Shown here: positions 15,159 to 23,719 of the stretch, in pieces | Numbering within the stretch: position 1 is the stretch's first letter | Layout: each line of letters starts with the position of its first letter | DNA from: a virus | IMG/VR virus record: IMGVR_UViG_3300030118_005656 | Span: 7,601-57,000 of that record | DNA length: 49,400 nucleotides | Direction: 5' to 3' (one strand) | The notes under the pieces: model-generated | Seen by the model: only the letters and a program-made list of their open reading frames with translations | Database searches by the model: none | What the model was told of the DNA's origin: nothing | Position numbers and translations under genes: made by a program

Positions 15159-15924
15159 TTTATACACTCTCCGGTGGCATCTCAAAAATTGGACAAGTGA
15201 CAGCCACGCCAAAGCACTGAGAGTCGTTAACCGCTTGTTGGGCGAGTCTGCGGCAGTTGACCGAGAGAACTCTATTTCTCTTAGTAGTAAAGAAGTTAAG
15301 AGATCTAACCAGAGATCTCTTTGGTATCCCCAAGCAGAGACGAACTTTCCGGCGTCTAAAACAAGAGGGAAGTACCCTAGCGGCGGACCGGAAGGTGCAA
15401 TTGTCCACTGGACGGCGGGGAGAGAAAACCAGAGTCTTAGGTCCGCTTTGTCGTATCAAGCAAGGCAGGGGTTCACCTATTTTGTAATCGACGAAGACGG
15501 GAGCGTAGGGCAAAACTTCCCGCTGAACCAATGGGGTTACCACGCAGGTAAGAGCCACTACGACGGCTTGGGTTCTTACGTTTCTAACAGAGTAGTCGGC
15601 ATAGAAATCATATGTCCGGGTCACTTAGATAATCGGAGGACTGCTTGGTTTGATCGAACTGAACCTTACCCCGAAGATAAGTGTCGCTTAGAGAAGCGAA
15701 AGAACAAAAACATCGCTCCCGGATATTATTACAAGTTCACTGAGGAGCAGGAAAACAGCTTAACAAAATTACTGCTTTGGCTGTGGGACCAATACGATTG
15801 CTTCCAAGTCCCTTATATCCTCGGCCACGATGAAGTCTCACCCGGAAGAAAGGTAGACCCCGGCGGCTCCTTATCAGTGCCTATGCCTGAGTTCCGGTCT
15901 AAGATTAGTAAATCTACTCAATAA
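15145..15924 (+). CDS. Endolysin, N-acetylmuramoyl-L-alanine amidase (Amidase_2)
   Basis: A 259-aa protein with an Amidase_2 domain in residues 80-250: IVHWTAG (zinc ligand H88), GYHAGKSHY (131-139), GIEI (E154), and GHDEVSPGRKVDPGG (H228, D238). This layout matches T7-lysozyme/AmpD-type zinc amidases that cut the bond between muramic acid and the stem peptide. The first 70 residues are extra and may be a targeting region. No signal peptide is seen, so release depends on the holin. Starts within the o-spanin gene. Confidence 0.85.
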   Translation: MNRNDLYTLRWHLKNWTSDSHAKALRVVNRLLGESAAVDRENSISLSSKEVKRSNQRSLWYPQAETNFPASKTRGKYPSGGPEGAIVHWTAGRENQSLRSALSYQARQGFTYFVIDEDGSVGQNFPLNQWGYHAGKSHYDGLGSYVSNRVVGIEIICPGHLDNRRTAWFDRTEPYPEDKCRLEKRKNKNIAPGYYYKFTEEQENSLTKLLLWLWDQYDCFQVPYILGHDEVSPGRKVDPGGSLSVPMPEFRSKISKSTQ

Positions 15925-15941
15925 ACTAAACAACTTGTATA

Positions 15942-16916
15942 ATGCCCCTCACAAGGAAAGAATTAATAGAGAAGATAATCGACGCCGGATATGATGAAGC
16001 GGGTCCGTTTACGTCTACCCCCTCGGAGTTTATTAAAGAGTATTACGGAGGAGAAGAAAATCTTAGGAAAGAGTTAGACATAGCGGAGAAATATTCTGAA
16101 GAGGATATGGATAACGAAGTCCAACTTAATCCACTATATAGGGGGCCTTCGACCAAGAGAAAAGAATATTTTTCTGACCCAAATATAAAAGGAAGAATAG
16201 ACGAAGAAGTGCCTGTTTATGTGCGACCGCGTTACGGGGCGAGATACAGGTATAAAGACGAAGAAGGAAACCCTACCGCCGAGGTTTTGACAGGGGGAGA
16301 AAGAGTAGCTGATATCTCTCTGCACAACGCTGCCTTTTATCTAGATTTGTTAAATAAAGAAAACCGCACACCAGAGGAAGAGTCTCGCATACAAAAGAAA
16401 ATAGAACTCTCTAAGTATAACGAGTTTGAAAATTTAGGTGACTCCGTAGAGATGGAAGACGACGAAGTCCCAGAAGGGGGCCGATATCCCGAAGGAGAAA
16501 CTTTGGATTCATTTCTAGAACAGGAAATTGGCACAGGGCTTGAACATGAAATGGGACACCACATTTATAGACCCCACAACTATAAGAATTACCCTTTTTC
16601 TTCTAAGTCAGAAGAAAGTTATTTCGATGACAGACAGGAGTTATTTCAAGCATTAGGGAAATTCCAGAGAGAACACTTTAAAGAAAAAGGGCAGCGACTA
16701 ACTAAGCCGGAAGATCTTTATTTTTTGCTGAAGTCAGACGAGAAATTTGACTATCTTTCTAAAGAGGCGAAGAGATTGATAAATTACTTACGCAAAGAAG
16801 AGAAAGGAAGTAAAGGGGAGAAGCGCCTAAAATTTATTAGCGAACTAGCCCCTATGTTTGTAAGTAATGACAAAAGTTCTTTTGAGAACGCAGTAGAGCA
16901 AAGACTAACTAGTTGA
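15942..16916 (+). CDS. Zincin-type metallopeptidase-like protein (324 aa)
   Basis: EHEMGHHIYRP (residues 201-211) is a clear HExxH zinc-binding motif in a helix preceded by a hydrophobic/charged pattern (FLEQEIGTGL). A downstream acidic helix (FDDRQELFQALG, about 228-239) could supply the third ligand. The rest is highly charged. Phages encode such peptidases either for virion maturation or as injected effectors. It follows the lysis genes and precedes the small basic proteins. The substrate is unknown. Confidence 0.6.
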   Translation: MPLTRKELIEKIIDAGYDEAGPFTSTPSEFIKEYYGGEENLRKELDIAEKYSEEDMDNEVQLNPLYRGPSTKRKEYFSDPNIKGRIDEEVPVYVRPRYGARYRYKDEEGNPTAEVLTGGERVADISLHNAAFYLDLLNKENRTPEEESRIQKKIELSKYNEFENLGDSVEMEDDEVPEGGRYPEGETLDSFLEQEIGTGLEHEMGHHIYRPHNYKNYPFSSKSEESYFDDRQELFQALGKFQREHFKEKGQRLTKPEDLYFLLKSDEKFDYLSKEAKRLINYLRKEEKGSKGEKRLKFISELAPMFVSNDKSSFENAVEQRLTS

Positions 16917-16920
16917 TAAC

Positions 16921-17019
16921 ATGAACATACCAAATCGCAAAAAGACGATAAAAAACGCAAAGAAAAACAAACCTAAACTTCAATCCAACCCTAAACCCAA
17001 ACCTACTGATAATTATTAG
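16921..17019 (+). CDS. Tiny basic peptide (32 aa)
   Basis: ATG 4 nt after the peptidase stop. The sequence is Lys/Asn/Pro-rich (MNIPNRKKTIKNAKKNKPKL). No domain is expected at this size. It heads a run of four tightly packed small basic genes, which argues that it is real. Confidence 0.4.
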   Translation: MNIPNRKKTIKNAKKNKPKLQSNPKPKPTDNY

Positions 17020-17024
17020 TTACC

Positions 17025-17195
17025 ATGAAAAAAGATTTCAAGCCTCACATGATGTACGACCCTAAAACGGGAAAAGGGTACAAGGCCAACACCTACGAAG
17101 ATCATCTTGCGATGAAGAAAAAGGGTTTCGGGCACACAAATCCAAGCACCGAGAAGAGGGCTAGAAAGATCTATAAGGGTAGGACAAAGAAATAG
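17025..17195 (+). CDS. Small basic protein (56 aa)
   Basis: ATG 5 nt after the previous stop. MKKDFKPHMMYDPKTGKGYK followed by DHLAMKKKGFGHTNPS; rich in Lys and Gly with conserved-looking aromatic residues. This is a pattern seen in short phage head-associated or DNA-associated proteins. Function unknown. Confidence 0.5.
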   Translation: MKKDFKPHMMYDPKTGKGYKANTYEDHLAMKKKGFGHTNPSTEKRARKIYKGRTKK

Positions 17196-17201
17196 TGAGA
17201 A

Positions 17202-17384
17202 ATGGCTAGGGGTAAAACATCTCGTCGTAGATCTCGTCGTAGCAAAGTAAAGAAGGCTAGGAAAGACGCCTGTTACCACAAGGTAAAGGCTCGCTATAAA
17301 GTGTTCCCGTCGGCGTATGCTAGTGGGGCCATAGCTAAGTGCCGTAAGGTCGGGGCTAAAAATTGGGGAAATAGCAATGCCTAG
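17202..17384 (+). CDS. Small Arg/Lys-rich protein of a widespread phage/giant-virus family (60 aa)
   Basis: The basic N-terminus MARGKTSRRRSRRSKVKKAR is followed by CYHKVKARYKVFPSAYASGA and IAKCRKVGAKNWGN. The KVKxRYxVxPSAYASGAxxKCRKxGAxNWG module recurs in many phages and nucleocytoplasmic viruses with no established function. Packaging with DNA is plausible from the extreme basicity. Overlaps the next gene by 8 nt. Confidence 0.65.
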   Translation: MARGKTSRRRSRRSKVKKARKDACYHKVKARYKVFPSAYASGAIAKCRKVGAKNWGNSNA

Positions 17385-17685
17385 AGTTAGGAAAACAAAA
17401 GAGGGCAAGAACCTAAAGAGGTGGTTCAAGGAGAAGTGGGTAGACGTACGCACTGGTAAACCGTGTGGTCGGCGTAAGGGCGAAAAAAGAGGGACTCCTT
17501 ATTGCAGACCCTCAAGAAGAGTAAGCCGAGAGACACCTAAGACCTCTAAGGAAATGACAGCATCCGAGAAGCGAAGCAGGATCAGCCAAAAGAAAAGTCT
17601 GGGGCAACCCGCTGGAAAGCCTCGGAGAGTGAAATCCCTGCGCCGGAAAAGACGCAGAGAGTCCATTAAGCGAGCTAGATCGTAG
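17377..17685 (+). CDS. Small basic protein related to DUF5872-like phage proteins (102 aa)
   Basis: Residues 12-55 (LKRWFKEKWVDVRTGKPCGR, then GTPYCRPSRRVSRETPKT) match a recurrent small viral module with paired Cys. The rest is Arg/Lys-rich. The gene overlaps its upstream partner by 8 nt, and its stop overlaps the converging primase-helicase stop by 11 nt with no terminator between the opposing operons. Probable DNA-associated virion protein, by composition. Confidence 0.6.
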   Translation: MPRVRKTKEGKNLKRWFKEKWVDVRTGKPCGRRKGEKRGTPYCRPSRRVSRETPKTSKEMTASEKRSRISQKKSLGQPAGKPRRVKSLRRKRRRESIKRARS

Positions 17686-19849
17686 CTCCGTTTACATTCT
17701 GGGCAATGTCGTAGCACTCAGCTACTCCAACAGTCCAGATTTTACCGCCCCCGCTGCCTATCGACTTAACAGGCCGCAACTTTTTATTGCTTTTGTGTGC
17801 CTCCTCCATGGCAGCCATTCCTCGTCGGACGAACTCTAAGTTAGAAGATTGTCCTACGTGTCTGCCGTTATTGTATTCTTGAACGAGAACTTGAAACTGG
17901 GTCACCGTCCCCTTCCACTCTACTGCGCTACTCGCAGACCTGTGGTGGATCGCAAAGAACTCTACAAGTTCTGCAATGGAGGATCTACTTGAGTTGTCAT
18001 AAGCGGCACTGGCGATTGCTTCGTCGATATAACTCTCGATACCAAACCGCGAGTAGACCTCGATGTCTTGGGGCACTTTCCAGTCAAGGATGTAACGACA
18101 GAAGTGGGGCAACTCCTTATCTATAGTCTTCTCCACTACGTGATTTGGCGGGAACTTGCTAGTCGCGGAGTCACTGATAAGTAACGCCAATAACTTATCA
18201 CGGTTCGATGAGTCTAGGGCTGGGATTACAGACAAGCTGTTCGCATCCATGTTCAAGGACATTATAACTCTACCAGTCCATGGGATGTTCACGGCATCGA
18301 CGTACTTAGCGTGGTATTCGATTCTTGGGTTGGCGACTGCTCGTTTAATAAGCTCAGTAGCTTTCCTTTGATCTGAGAAGTTAGCCGCTGACACCGTGTC
18401 GTCAATAACCCAAGCAGGGAAGCGAGCTAAGTCTTTATTGAACTTAGTCTGCCCCGACAGATAATCTGAAGCATCCGCCAGACCCCCAACCATTGCTGAG
18501 ATTACCTTATTCGACAAAAGTGACTTCCCTTTGTTGGTGGGTCCAACAAGCAAGAGTGCTTGCCCCTGACAGAACTGCCTGTCCAAAACAGCCTTGTAGA
18601 ATCTCTTGAGCCACGCATACAGGTAGTCTGTTGCAGGTCTGGGCTTCCCAGAAGAGTCTCTCGCCGTAGAAAACATCTGAGACAACCACTCGTTGATAAA
18701 GGGCCACAGAGCAGGGTCGCCGTCCTCGTCGGGTTCAACGGGGCTAATTGAGGCACTGTTAAGGATTCGGTGGCCGTTGTGAATTACGATTCTGTCTTTG
18801 GAGAACACTACGGGAGCGATCTCATCTACACGGTTCTGGTTTGAGATGGCTAGGATTGCGTTGTCCATCTCCGAAAGGTTCTGCCCTTTCTTAGGTTTGG
18901 TCGAAAAGTTTGCGGCCCTCAACTCCAGTATCAGTTGATCTTTAGGTATAGATACTGACATCCCATTCAGGACTTTGAAGAATGACTTGCCGTTGAACCA
19001 GTATTCCCCAAGGAGGTTGCCCATTTTCTTTTGCTCGTATTTCTCTACGAACTTCCGGCCAAGTATCTCACGCCATGTGAAGAAACCTTTACCTCCCCTA
19101 TCAGAATAACAGATAACCCCGTCATCTGAGATCTGGCAACCCTCTCGATCTACACCGTCGTTAATCCAGAATAAGGGTCCACGGGAACCTACCTCAAAGT
19201 CCCCGAGCCACCTGCCGGGGAATGATTTCTCAACTTCCTTGGCGATCTCCTCCATCGGTATTGTTGTATCCGATGACTCGGGTGGGCGGTTCCCAGCCGC
19301 TTTCATCAGCGCAGCCCTTACAGTGTCACTGCTCACAACACCCCCCGTCGAGATCCAGTCAGTCCCTATTTCAAAATACTGGTTAGGCTTGTAGCTCGCT
19401 TCGTCAAAACCCGCGATAGCTTTTGGGGCTTTGATCACACGGGCTACCTCTTTTATGAACGGGTCATATAGAGACGGGTCGATTGGTAGGGTGTCTTCAA
19501 ACTTCCAGATAAAACGAGCGTAGCCGCTAAATGTCTTGTTCACCCAAGTCGGCGCGATATTGAACGCAGCGTTAGCGATAGCCTCGATACTAGACCAGTC
19601 TAGGGGTGCGTCGTAGTCGGCAATAAACCCAGAACACTTGTTGACGGGGTTGCTGTTAGATATTCTCTGAGACGGGGCATCACCCTCGCAATAAGAGATA
19701 AATAAGTGGTCTGTGTTTGCGTTGGCGCACCAGTCTCTGAATTCAGCTTTTGAGTCAAATTTAGGTTTTGTCTGCGCGTTCTTAGCTTTCTTCTCTGGGT
19801 TGCTAAGTTTCTTGGCTTCGTTGCTTCTAAGGTTTCTAATGTATCTCAT
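17675..19849 (-). CDS. Primase-helicase (AEP-like primase plus SF3/D5-type helicase)
   Basis: A 724-aa replication protein. The N-terminal part carries GFIADYDAPLDW (residues 74-85), a D-x-D motif typical of archaeo-eukaryotic primase-like domains. The C-terminal AAA+ domain has Walker A GPTNKGKS (436-443), Walker B WVIDD (480-484) and a candidate arginine finger in DSSNRDK (546-552). It would prime and unwind DNA at the fork. Its ATG overlaps the polymerase stop (TAATG), so both are co-translated on the minus strand. It is the last gene of that operon. Confidence 0.8.
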   Translation of the reverse strand: MRYIRNLRSNEAKKLSNPEKKAKNAQTKPKFDSKAEFRDWCANANTDHLFISYCEGDAPSQRISNSNPVNKCSGFIADYDAPLDWSSIEAIANAAFNIAPTWVNKTFSGYARFIWKFEDTLPIDPSLYDPFIKEVARVIKAPKAIAGFDEASYKPNQYFEIGTDWISTGGVVSSDTVRAALMKAAGNRPPESSDTTIPMEEIAKEVEKSFPGRWLGDFEVGSRGPLFWINDGVDREGCQISDDGVICYSDRGGKGFFTWREILGRKFVEKYEQKKMGNLLGEYWFNGKSFFKVLNGMSVSIPKDQLILELRAANFSTKPKKGQNLSEMDNAILAISNQNRVDEIAPVVFSKDRIVIHNGHRILNSASISPVEPDEDGDPALWPFINEWLSQMFSTARDSSGKPRPATDYLYAWLKRFYKAVLDRQFCQGQALLLVGPTNKGKSLLSNKVISAMVGGLADASDYLSGQTKFNKDLARFPAWVIDDTVSAANFSDQRKATELIKRAVANPRIEYHAKYVDAVNIPWTGRVIMSLNMDANSLSVIPALDSSNRDKLLALLISDSATSKFPPNHVVEKTIDKELPHFCRYILDWKVPQDIEVYSRFGIESYIDEAIASAAYDNSSRSSIAELVEFFAIHHRSASSAVEWKGTVTQFQVLVQEYNNGRHVGQSSNLEFVRRGMAAMEEAHKSNKKLRPVKSIGSGGGKIWTVGVAECYDIAQNVNGATI

Positions 19850-21633
19850 TATTTTTCGTATCGGTCTAGGATTTTGCCTTTAGCCTCTAGTGGTAGGTCA
19901 ATCCAATCTGGAGCCGTTGACATTATTTCTGTTGTCTTCTTTAAAACCTCCTCTGCGTCACTTTTATCGACTTCTAGAACAACCTCATCGTGGACATGGA
20001 ACAGGATCTTAAATCCTTCTTTATTGAGTCGCAACAAATGGTGGGAGAAAATGTCTCTCGCCAGAGCTTGAGAGGCATTCTCTGCTAACACACCACCCCA
20101 AACCCTAGCTTTAGATCGAGTGGCTCCGTAGAGTCTATCTACGACACAATGCCTAGATCCCTTAGAATCTACACTAAAACTAATATTAGAATATTTCAGA
20201 GACCTACCAGACGGGAGAGGTAGATCCCACTCTCGTTTCGACCCGACTGTTTGAAACGCAGTATATAGCGAATTGTCATATTGCCTCCACAGACTGACAA
20301 CTTTGGGCAGCTTGGATCGATAAAGATTAACAGCCTCGAAAGACTCCTCTAGACTCATACCCGCAAAGTCTGCAAACTTCTTAGCCCCCGCACCGTAACC
20401 ACACCCAAGGACAATGGCTTTGACCTTGTGCCTCAACTGGGGGTCTTCCTCTTCAAGGACTCCATTAGCTCGATCCCATAACCCAAAACGAACCGCAAAG
20501 GTTTCATAAATGTCATCACTTTTTGAGATGTCTTCAATCAAATGCTTGTCGCCAGCGAGATAGGCTAGTGTCCTAACTTCTATCTGAGATAAGTCAACGA
20601 CCACCAGAGTTTTACCTTCTGGCGCACTGAATAACGATCTAACATTGACGTTGAACATTTCTGATCTAGGTAGGTTCTGGATGTTAAATGCGCCACCAGA
20701 ACCGCTGAATCTTCCGGTATGCGCCCCGAAATAGAGAGTCCCGATGTAGCACCTACGATTGGCAACTGTCGATAGACAGATCGACTCTATCTTTTTCTTA
20801 AGTGAATTTATTCTTCTCCAGTTACGGACAGCCCCCACCCATGCAAACTTCTTTCCGTTCCTACGGACCCACTCATCTGCATCGGGATTATTGATCGCGA
20901 GACTAGCTGGCGGCTCGATACCTTCCTCTCTACACTTGTTATTGAATGCTTTGCGGCTGAGTATAGAGGAGTCTTCCGCCCAAGGCACGGCTGACTCAAG
21001 GTCGAAGAGTTGCTCGTTTAGGGTTTCTTTAGCTTTCTTCAAACCTGCTACGTCTACGTGAATCCCGTGCTGGAGGATGATGCGGTTGACTCTGCTGATA
21101 TCCCGCTCTACTTGAGGCCACTTATGTGAAATCTTCTCCCACAAGCGAAGACAGAGAACACTATCTTGTATTGCATAGTCTGATACTTCCTTTCGGAACT
21201 CGTCGTCCATTTCATCCCAGTTCAGCCCCTTCATGTTATCTCGTGTGTCTTTTGAAATGGTGATACCCAACACCTCTTCACACGAGTTCGCGAGGGATCG
21301 GCGGTGACCACAACAGGCAACCATATCGGCGGTGCAGTGCCACTCTTCGGGGATGGGGCCAGACCACCACCCTTTATCCAGACCTTCAAGGTATAGTAAC
21401 TCGTCAAAGGCGGCGTTGTGTGATAGGGCTACGTTACCCTCAAGGAACGACCAATCTAGGTCTTTGGGGTTACCTACGAATTCATATTTACCCTCATCGT
21501 CTTCGGCGTATACAGTAACCATGTATGGATCAAACTGAGGGTGGTTGAAGTAACCTTTCCACCCTAGTTTATTTATGCTGACCTCTTTGTCATAGTAGGT
21601 CTCGAAGTCTATGGCGAATACACGCATTTTCAC
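19849..21633 (-). CDS. Family A DNA polymerase with 3'-5' exonuclease
   Basis: The exonuclease has D9/E11 in FAIDFETYY, D77 in LSHNAAFD and D157 in DYAIQD. The polymerase has motif A VVVDLSQIEVR (D347), motif B RHKVKAIVLGCGYG (401-414) and motif C HVHDEV (548-550). At 594 aa it is compact, like phage T7-type enzymes without a 5' nuclease domain. The residue aligning with E. coli Pol I Phe762 is Leu409, a variant known from marine phage polymerases. Starts 83 nt downstream of the preceding gene, behind a terminator. Confidence 0.95.
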   Translation of the reverse strand: MKMRVFAIDFETYYDKEVSINKLGWKGYFNHPQFDPYMVTVYAEDDEGKYEFVGNPKDLDWSFLEGNVALSHNAAFDELLYLEGLDKGWWSGPIPEEWHCTADMVACCGHRRSLANSCEEVLGITISKDTRDNMKGLNWDEMDDEFRKEVSDYAIQDSVLCLRLWEKISHKWPQVERDISRVNRIILQHGIHVDVAGLKKAKETLNEQLFDLESAVPWAEDSSILSRKAFNNKCREEGIEPPASLAINNPDADEWVRRNGKKFAWVGAVRNWRRINSLKKKIESICLSTVANRRCYIGTLYFGAHTGRFSGSGGAFNIQNLPRSEMFNVNVRSLFSAPEGKTLVVVDLSQIEVRTLAYLAGDKHLIEDISKSDDIYETFAVRFGLWDRANGVLEEEDPQLRHKVKAIVLGCGYGAGAKKFADFAGMSLEESFEAVNLYRSKLPKVVSLWRQYDNSLYTAFQTVGSKREWDLPLPSGRSLKYSNISFSVDSKGSRHCVVDRLYGATRSKARVWGGVLAENASQALARDIFSHHLLRLNKEGFKILFHVHDEVVLEVDKSDAEEVLKKTTEIMSTAPDWIDLPLEAKGKILDRYEK

Positions 21634-21660
21634 TTTTCCTAGTTTATTTTACAGAAGTTA

Positions 21661-21700
21661 AAAAAAACCCCCTCTTGGGCACAGCAGTGCCTAGAGGGGG
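21661..21700 (-). terminator. Rho-independent terminator between SSB-like and polymerase genes
   Basis: On the minus strand CCCCCTCT pairs with AGAGGGGG and an inner GGCAC pairs with GTGCC around a small loop, followed by seven T residues. It lies 15 nt past the stop of the 205-aa gene and should limit readthrough into the polymerase gene. Confidence 0.9.
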
Positions 21701-21715
21701 ATTCTCTAAGGTTAA

Positions 21716-22333
21716 TTAAGAAGAGATAGTTTGAATAAACTTCGAGATATCTTCCTTAACAGGTTCAGCGGTTGGCTTCAGGGACGGGGCGTACCAACTA
21801 TGTGGACCTCGCTGGATCAGGCTGCTCTTGAAATCCCATTCAACGGAGCTAACGCTCTTGTCGGGATTCCCTGCTGCCCAAGTAGCCAGCACCTTATATG
21901 TCTGTCTGTATGCGTCCTTATGGACGTGGATCTTACCAAGAGCGCAGAAGTCATCGCCTAAAGGGAGAGGAAAGGCTGCTGGGTCTGGCTCCTCTTGGTT
22001 AGAGCGAAAAAGAAAAGTTAGTTCAGCGAACTCAATAACCTTGAACTCAGAATCTTTCCTAAGTTCTTCCGCTTCAGATTCTGTGTTAACCATGCGAGCC
22101 ACTGTTTCAGAGCCGTATGGTATATCTTCCTTCCAACCCTTAGTTGGATTAATTACCGCAGCGCGAATGGCTTCATCGGCTTCAGACAGAGTGAACTCCT
22201 TACCTAGAACGATAGCACCCACAGGTGCATCGATGGATGAAGTCTTTTGTACTACGTTAATTCGAGGGATGTCGATGTCTGATGCAGAGATCAAGAACCC
22301 CGACTCATTTGCTTTGCTTAGTTGTGTTGACAT
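21716..22333 (-). CDS. Probable phage ssDNA-binding protein (205 aa)
   Basis: I do not recognise a firm family. The central part is beta-rich (GKEFTLSEADEAIRAAVINP, later LGKIHVHKDAYRQTYKVLAT). The N-terminus begins with MSTQLSKANESGFLISASDI, and the C-terminus is acidic to polar. It sits between nuclease and polymerase genes, followed by a strong terminator, as expected for a highly expressed stoichiometric replication protein. The SSB function is inferred from context and expression signals, not from a motif. Confidence 0.45.
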   Translation of the reverse strand: MSTQLSKANESGFLISASDIDIPRINVVQKTSSIDAPVGAIVLGKEFTLSEADEAIRAAVINPTKGWKEDIPYGSETVARMVNTESEAEELRKDSEFKVIEFAELTFLFRSNQEEPDPAAFPLPLGDDFCALGKIHVHKDAYRQTYKVLATWAAGNPDKSVSSVEWDFKSSLIQRGPHSWYAPSLKPTAEPVKEDISKFIQTISS

Positions 22334-22377
22334 AAGTTTCTATGGTTTATTGTTTTGTCAGGTCACGAGGATCAGAA

Positions 22378-23238
22378 TCACGACAAAGTGAACCTTTCCT
22401 CAGACGGTGTGATGATAGACTCTCTTTCAAGACTGTCAAGAAATTCAATTCTTTTTTCTTTCTTCAAGCCCTTGTCGGCTTTTTCCTCAATCTTTTTAGT
22501 TAGCTTACCAAGAGGTATGCTCGCGATCTCCAGTATGTCCTCCTTGTTGATCCCGAAGTCTTCTGCCGTTGTGATCAATGCTCCGTTATCAGAACATTTC
22601 TTAGCCGCACCCATCGATTTTAGGCGTAGGCTAGGGAGGGAGACTTCGCCATCTTTTACTCGGTTCACTAGGTTTTTGCGAAATGAAGTCGCCCAGTTTG
22701 TAACTACTTTAGCGATAGACCACAATGCCTCTAAGTCTTCAGGATCTTCGTTACCTGATATATCAGGGACCGCAGACCCGAGTTTGTCGGCCACATTCAA
22801 AATCATTCCGCCAAGAGCGGGGCACGACTCTTCGTAGTGGCAGAACCTACAGTTTTGATTCGGGTTTAACTCATCTAGAGATGGAGATCCAGAAGACCAC
22901 TTTGACCTTACATAAGTTCCTCTTGCTATGACATTACTCACCTCTTCCCTTAGTCTGGGTAGGTCTTCACGAGAAAATGTGTGATTCGGAGTATCATCAT
23001 AGAAAGGTATGTAGAAGACAAAGGTCACCTCGTCTAATTCAGGAAACTTATCGAACACACCGATTGTATACGCCTTGGATTGCCAGTTCTCGGACGGGTG
23101 ATCAATCTGTGAAACTCCTGTTTTGTAGTCAGCCAGTAAAGCTCGTGTCCCTTTTATTGTTAGCCTATCACACGTTCCGAAAGTAAATAGGCCGTAATTT
23201 AAGTTTATGTCCAGCCGGATTTCGTTGTAATCAGTCAT
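22378..23238 (-). CDS. Cas4/AddB-like PD-(D/E)XK nuclease, C-terminal piece
   Basis: Residues 20-45 contain FGTCDRL (D24) and LLADYKTG (D37, K39), the core of the PD-(D/E)XK active site; QSKAY (53-57) is motif IV. CRFCHYEESC (130-139) gives the CX2CX5C triplet of Fe-S RecB/Cas4 nucleases. The family's N-terminal Cys and GxxxHE motif are missing here but present in the ORF at 23720-23968. The two small genes between suggest a split enzyme. It would resect DNA ends for recombination together with the helicase and RuvC encoded upstream. Its start overlaps the preceding stop by 8 nt. Confidence 0.75.
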   Translation of the reverse strand: MTDYNEIRLDINLNYGLFTFGTCDRLTIKGTRALLADYKTGVSQIDHPSENWQSKAYTIGVFDKFPELDEVTFVFYIPFYDDTPNHTFSREDLPRLREEVSNVIARGTYVRSKWSSGSPSLDELNPNQNCRFCHYEESCPALGGMILNVADKLGSAVPDISGNEDPEDLEALWSIAKVVTNWATSFRKNLVNRVKDGEVSLPSLRLKSMGAAKKCSDNGALITTAEDFGINKEDILEIASIPLGKLTKKIEEKADKGLKKEKRIEFLDSLERESIITPSEERFTLS

Positions 23239-23488
23239 TATTTAATTCCTCTAGGTTAAGGGCTTTCTCGAACTCTTTAACTGATCTATGATTTACCCTA
23301 GTCCATTCGCAATCATTAAATTTCTTACAAAAGGTAGAGTAAAGATTTTCTAGGGTTCCATCGTTCCATTCTTCAAAGTAGCCAGAAAGTTTTCTTAGTT
23401 TTTCTAGGTCTTTTACTTTCATTCGACTAAACCAGTCGCCGATATCTTCAGAGTGCATTCCCATATCTAGCGTTCTTCTAGCCACCAA
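23231..23488 (-). CDS. Small protein inserted between nuclease halves (85 aa)
   Basis: Unrecognised. Helical and charged (GDWFSRMKVKDLEKLRKLSG), with a Trp-rich start and an acidic tail. It overlaps the upstream 83-aa gene by 22 nt and the nuclease C-terminal piece by 8 nt, so it is tightly coupled in the operon. It may be part of the nuclease complex or an unrelated inserted gene. Confidence 0.5.
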   Translation of the reverse strand: MVARRTLDMGMHSEDIGDWFSRMKVKDLEKLRKLSGYFEEWNDGTLENLYSTFCKKFNDCEWTRVNHRSVKEFEKALNLEELNND

Positions 23489-23718
23489 ACAGATCCTTTG
23501 TTTGCATTATTAAATTTTTCCCTTCGCAGTCTCCTAGAGTCTCTCGACATGACTAGTTTTTCTTTAATTTCACTTAGGGTTTTCGAGATACTCGTAGTGG
23601 TGGGCCATTGAATCTGTTCTTCTATCTCAGCTATGTGTCTTTTTTTACCATCGGCGAGTAAGTCTAGTAGTCTGTCGCGTAGGGCGGGGCGGTTTCCATA
23701 TTGTAGTTTTGTTCTCAT
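23467..23718 (-). CDS. Small winged-helix-like DNA-binding protein (83 aa)
   Basis: The sequence RPALRDRLLDLLADGKKRHI followed by QWPTTTSISKTLSEIKEKLV has the helix-turn-helix spacing of winged-helix domains. A basic wing (RDSRRLRREKF) and a C-terminal Trp pair follow. It begins 2 nt after the stop of the nuclease N-terminal piece. It may bind DNA on behalf of the split nuclease or act as a regulator. Assignment is by pattern only. Confidence 0.5.
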   Translation of the reverse strand: MRTKLQYGNRPALRDRLLDLLADGKKRHIAEIEEQIQWPTTTSISKTLSEIKEKLVMSRDSRRLRREKFNNANKGSVWWLEER

Positions 23719-23719
23719 G

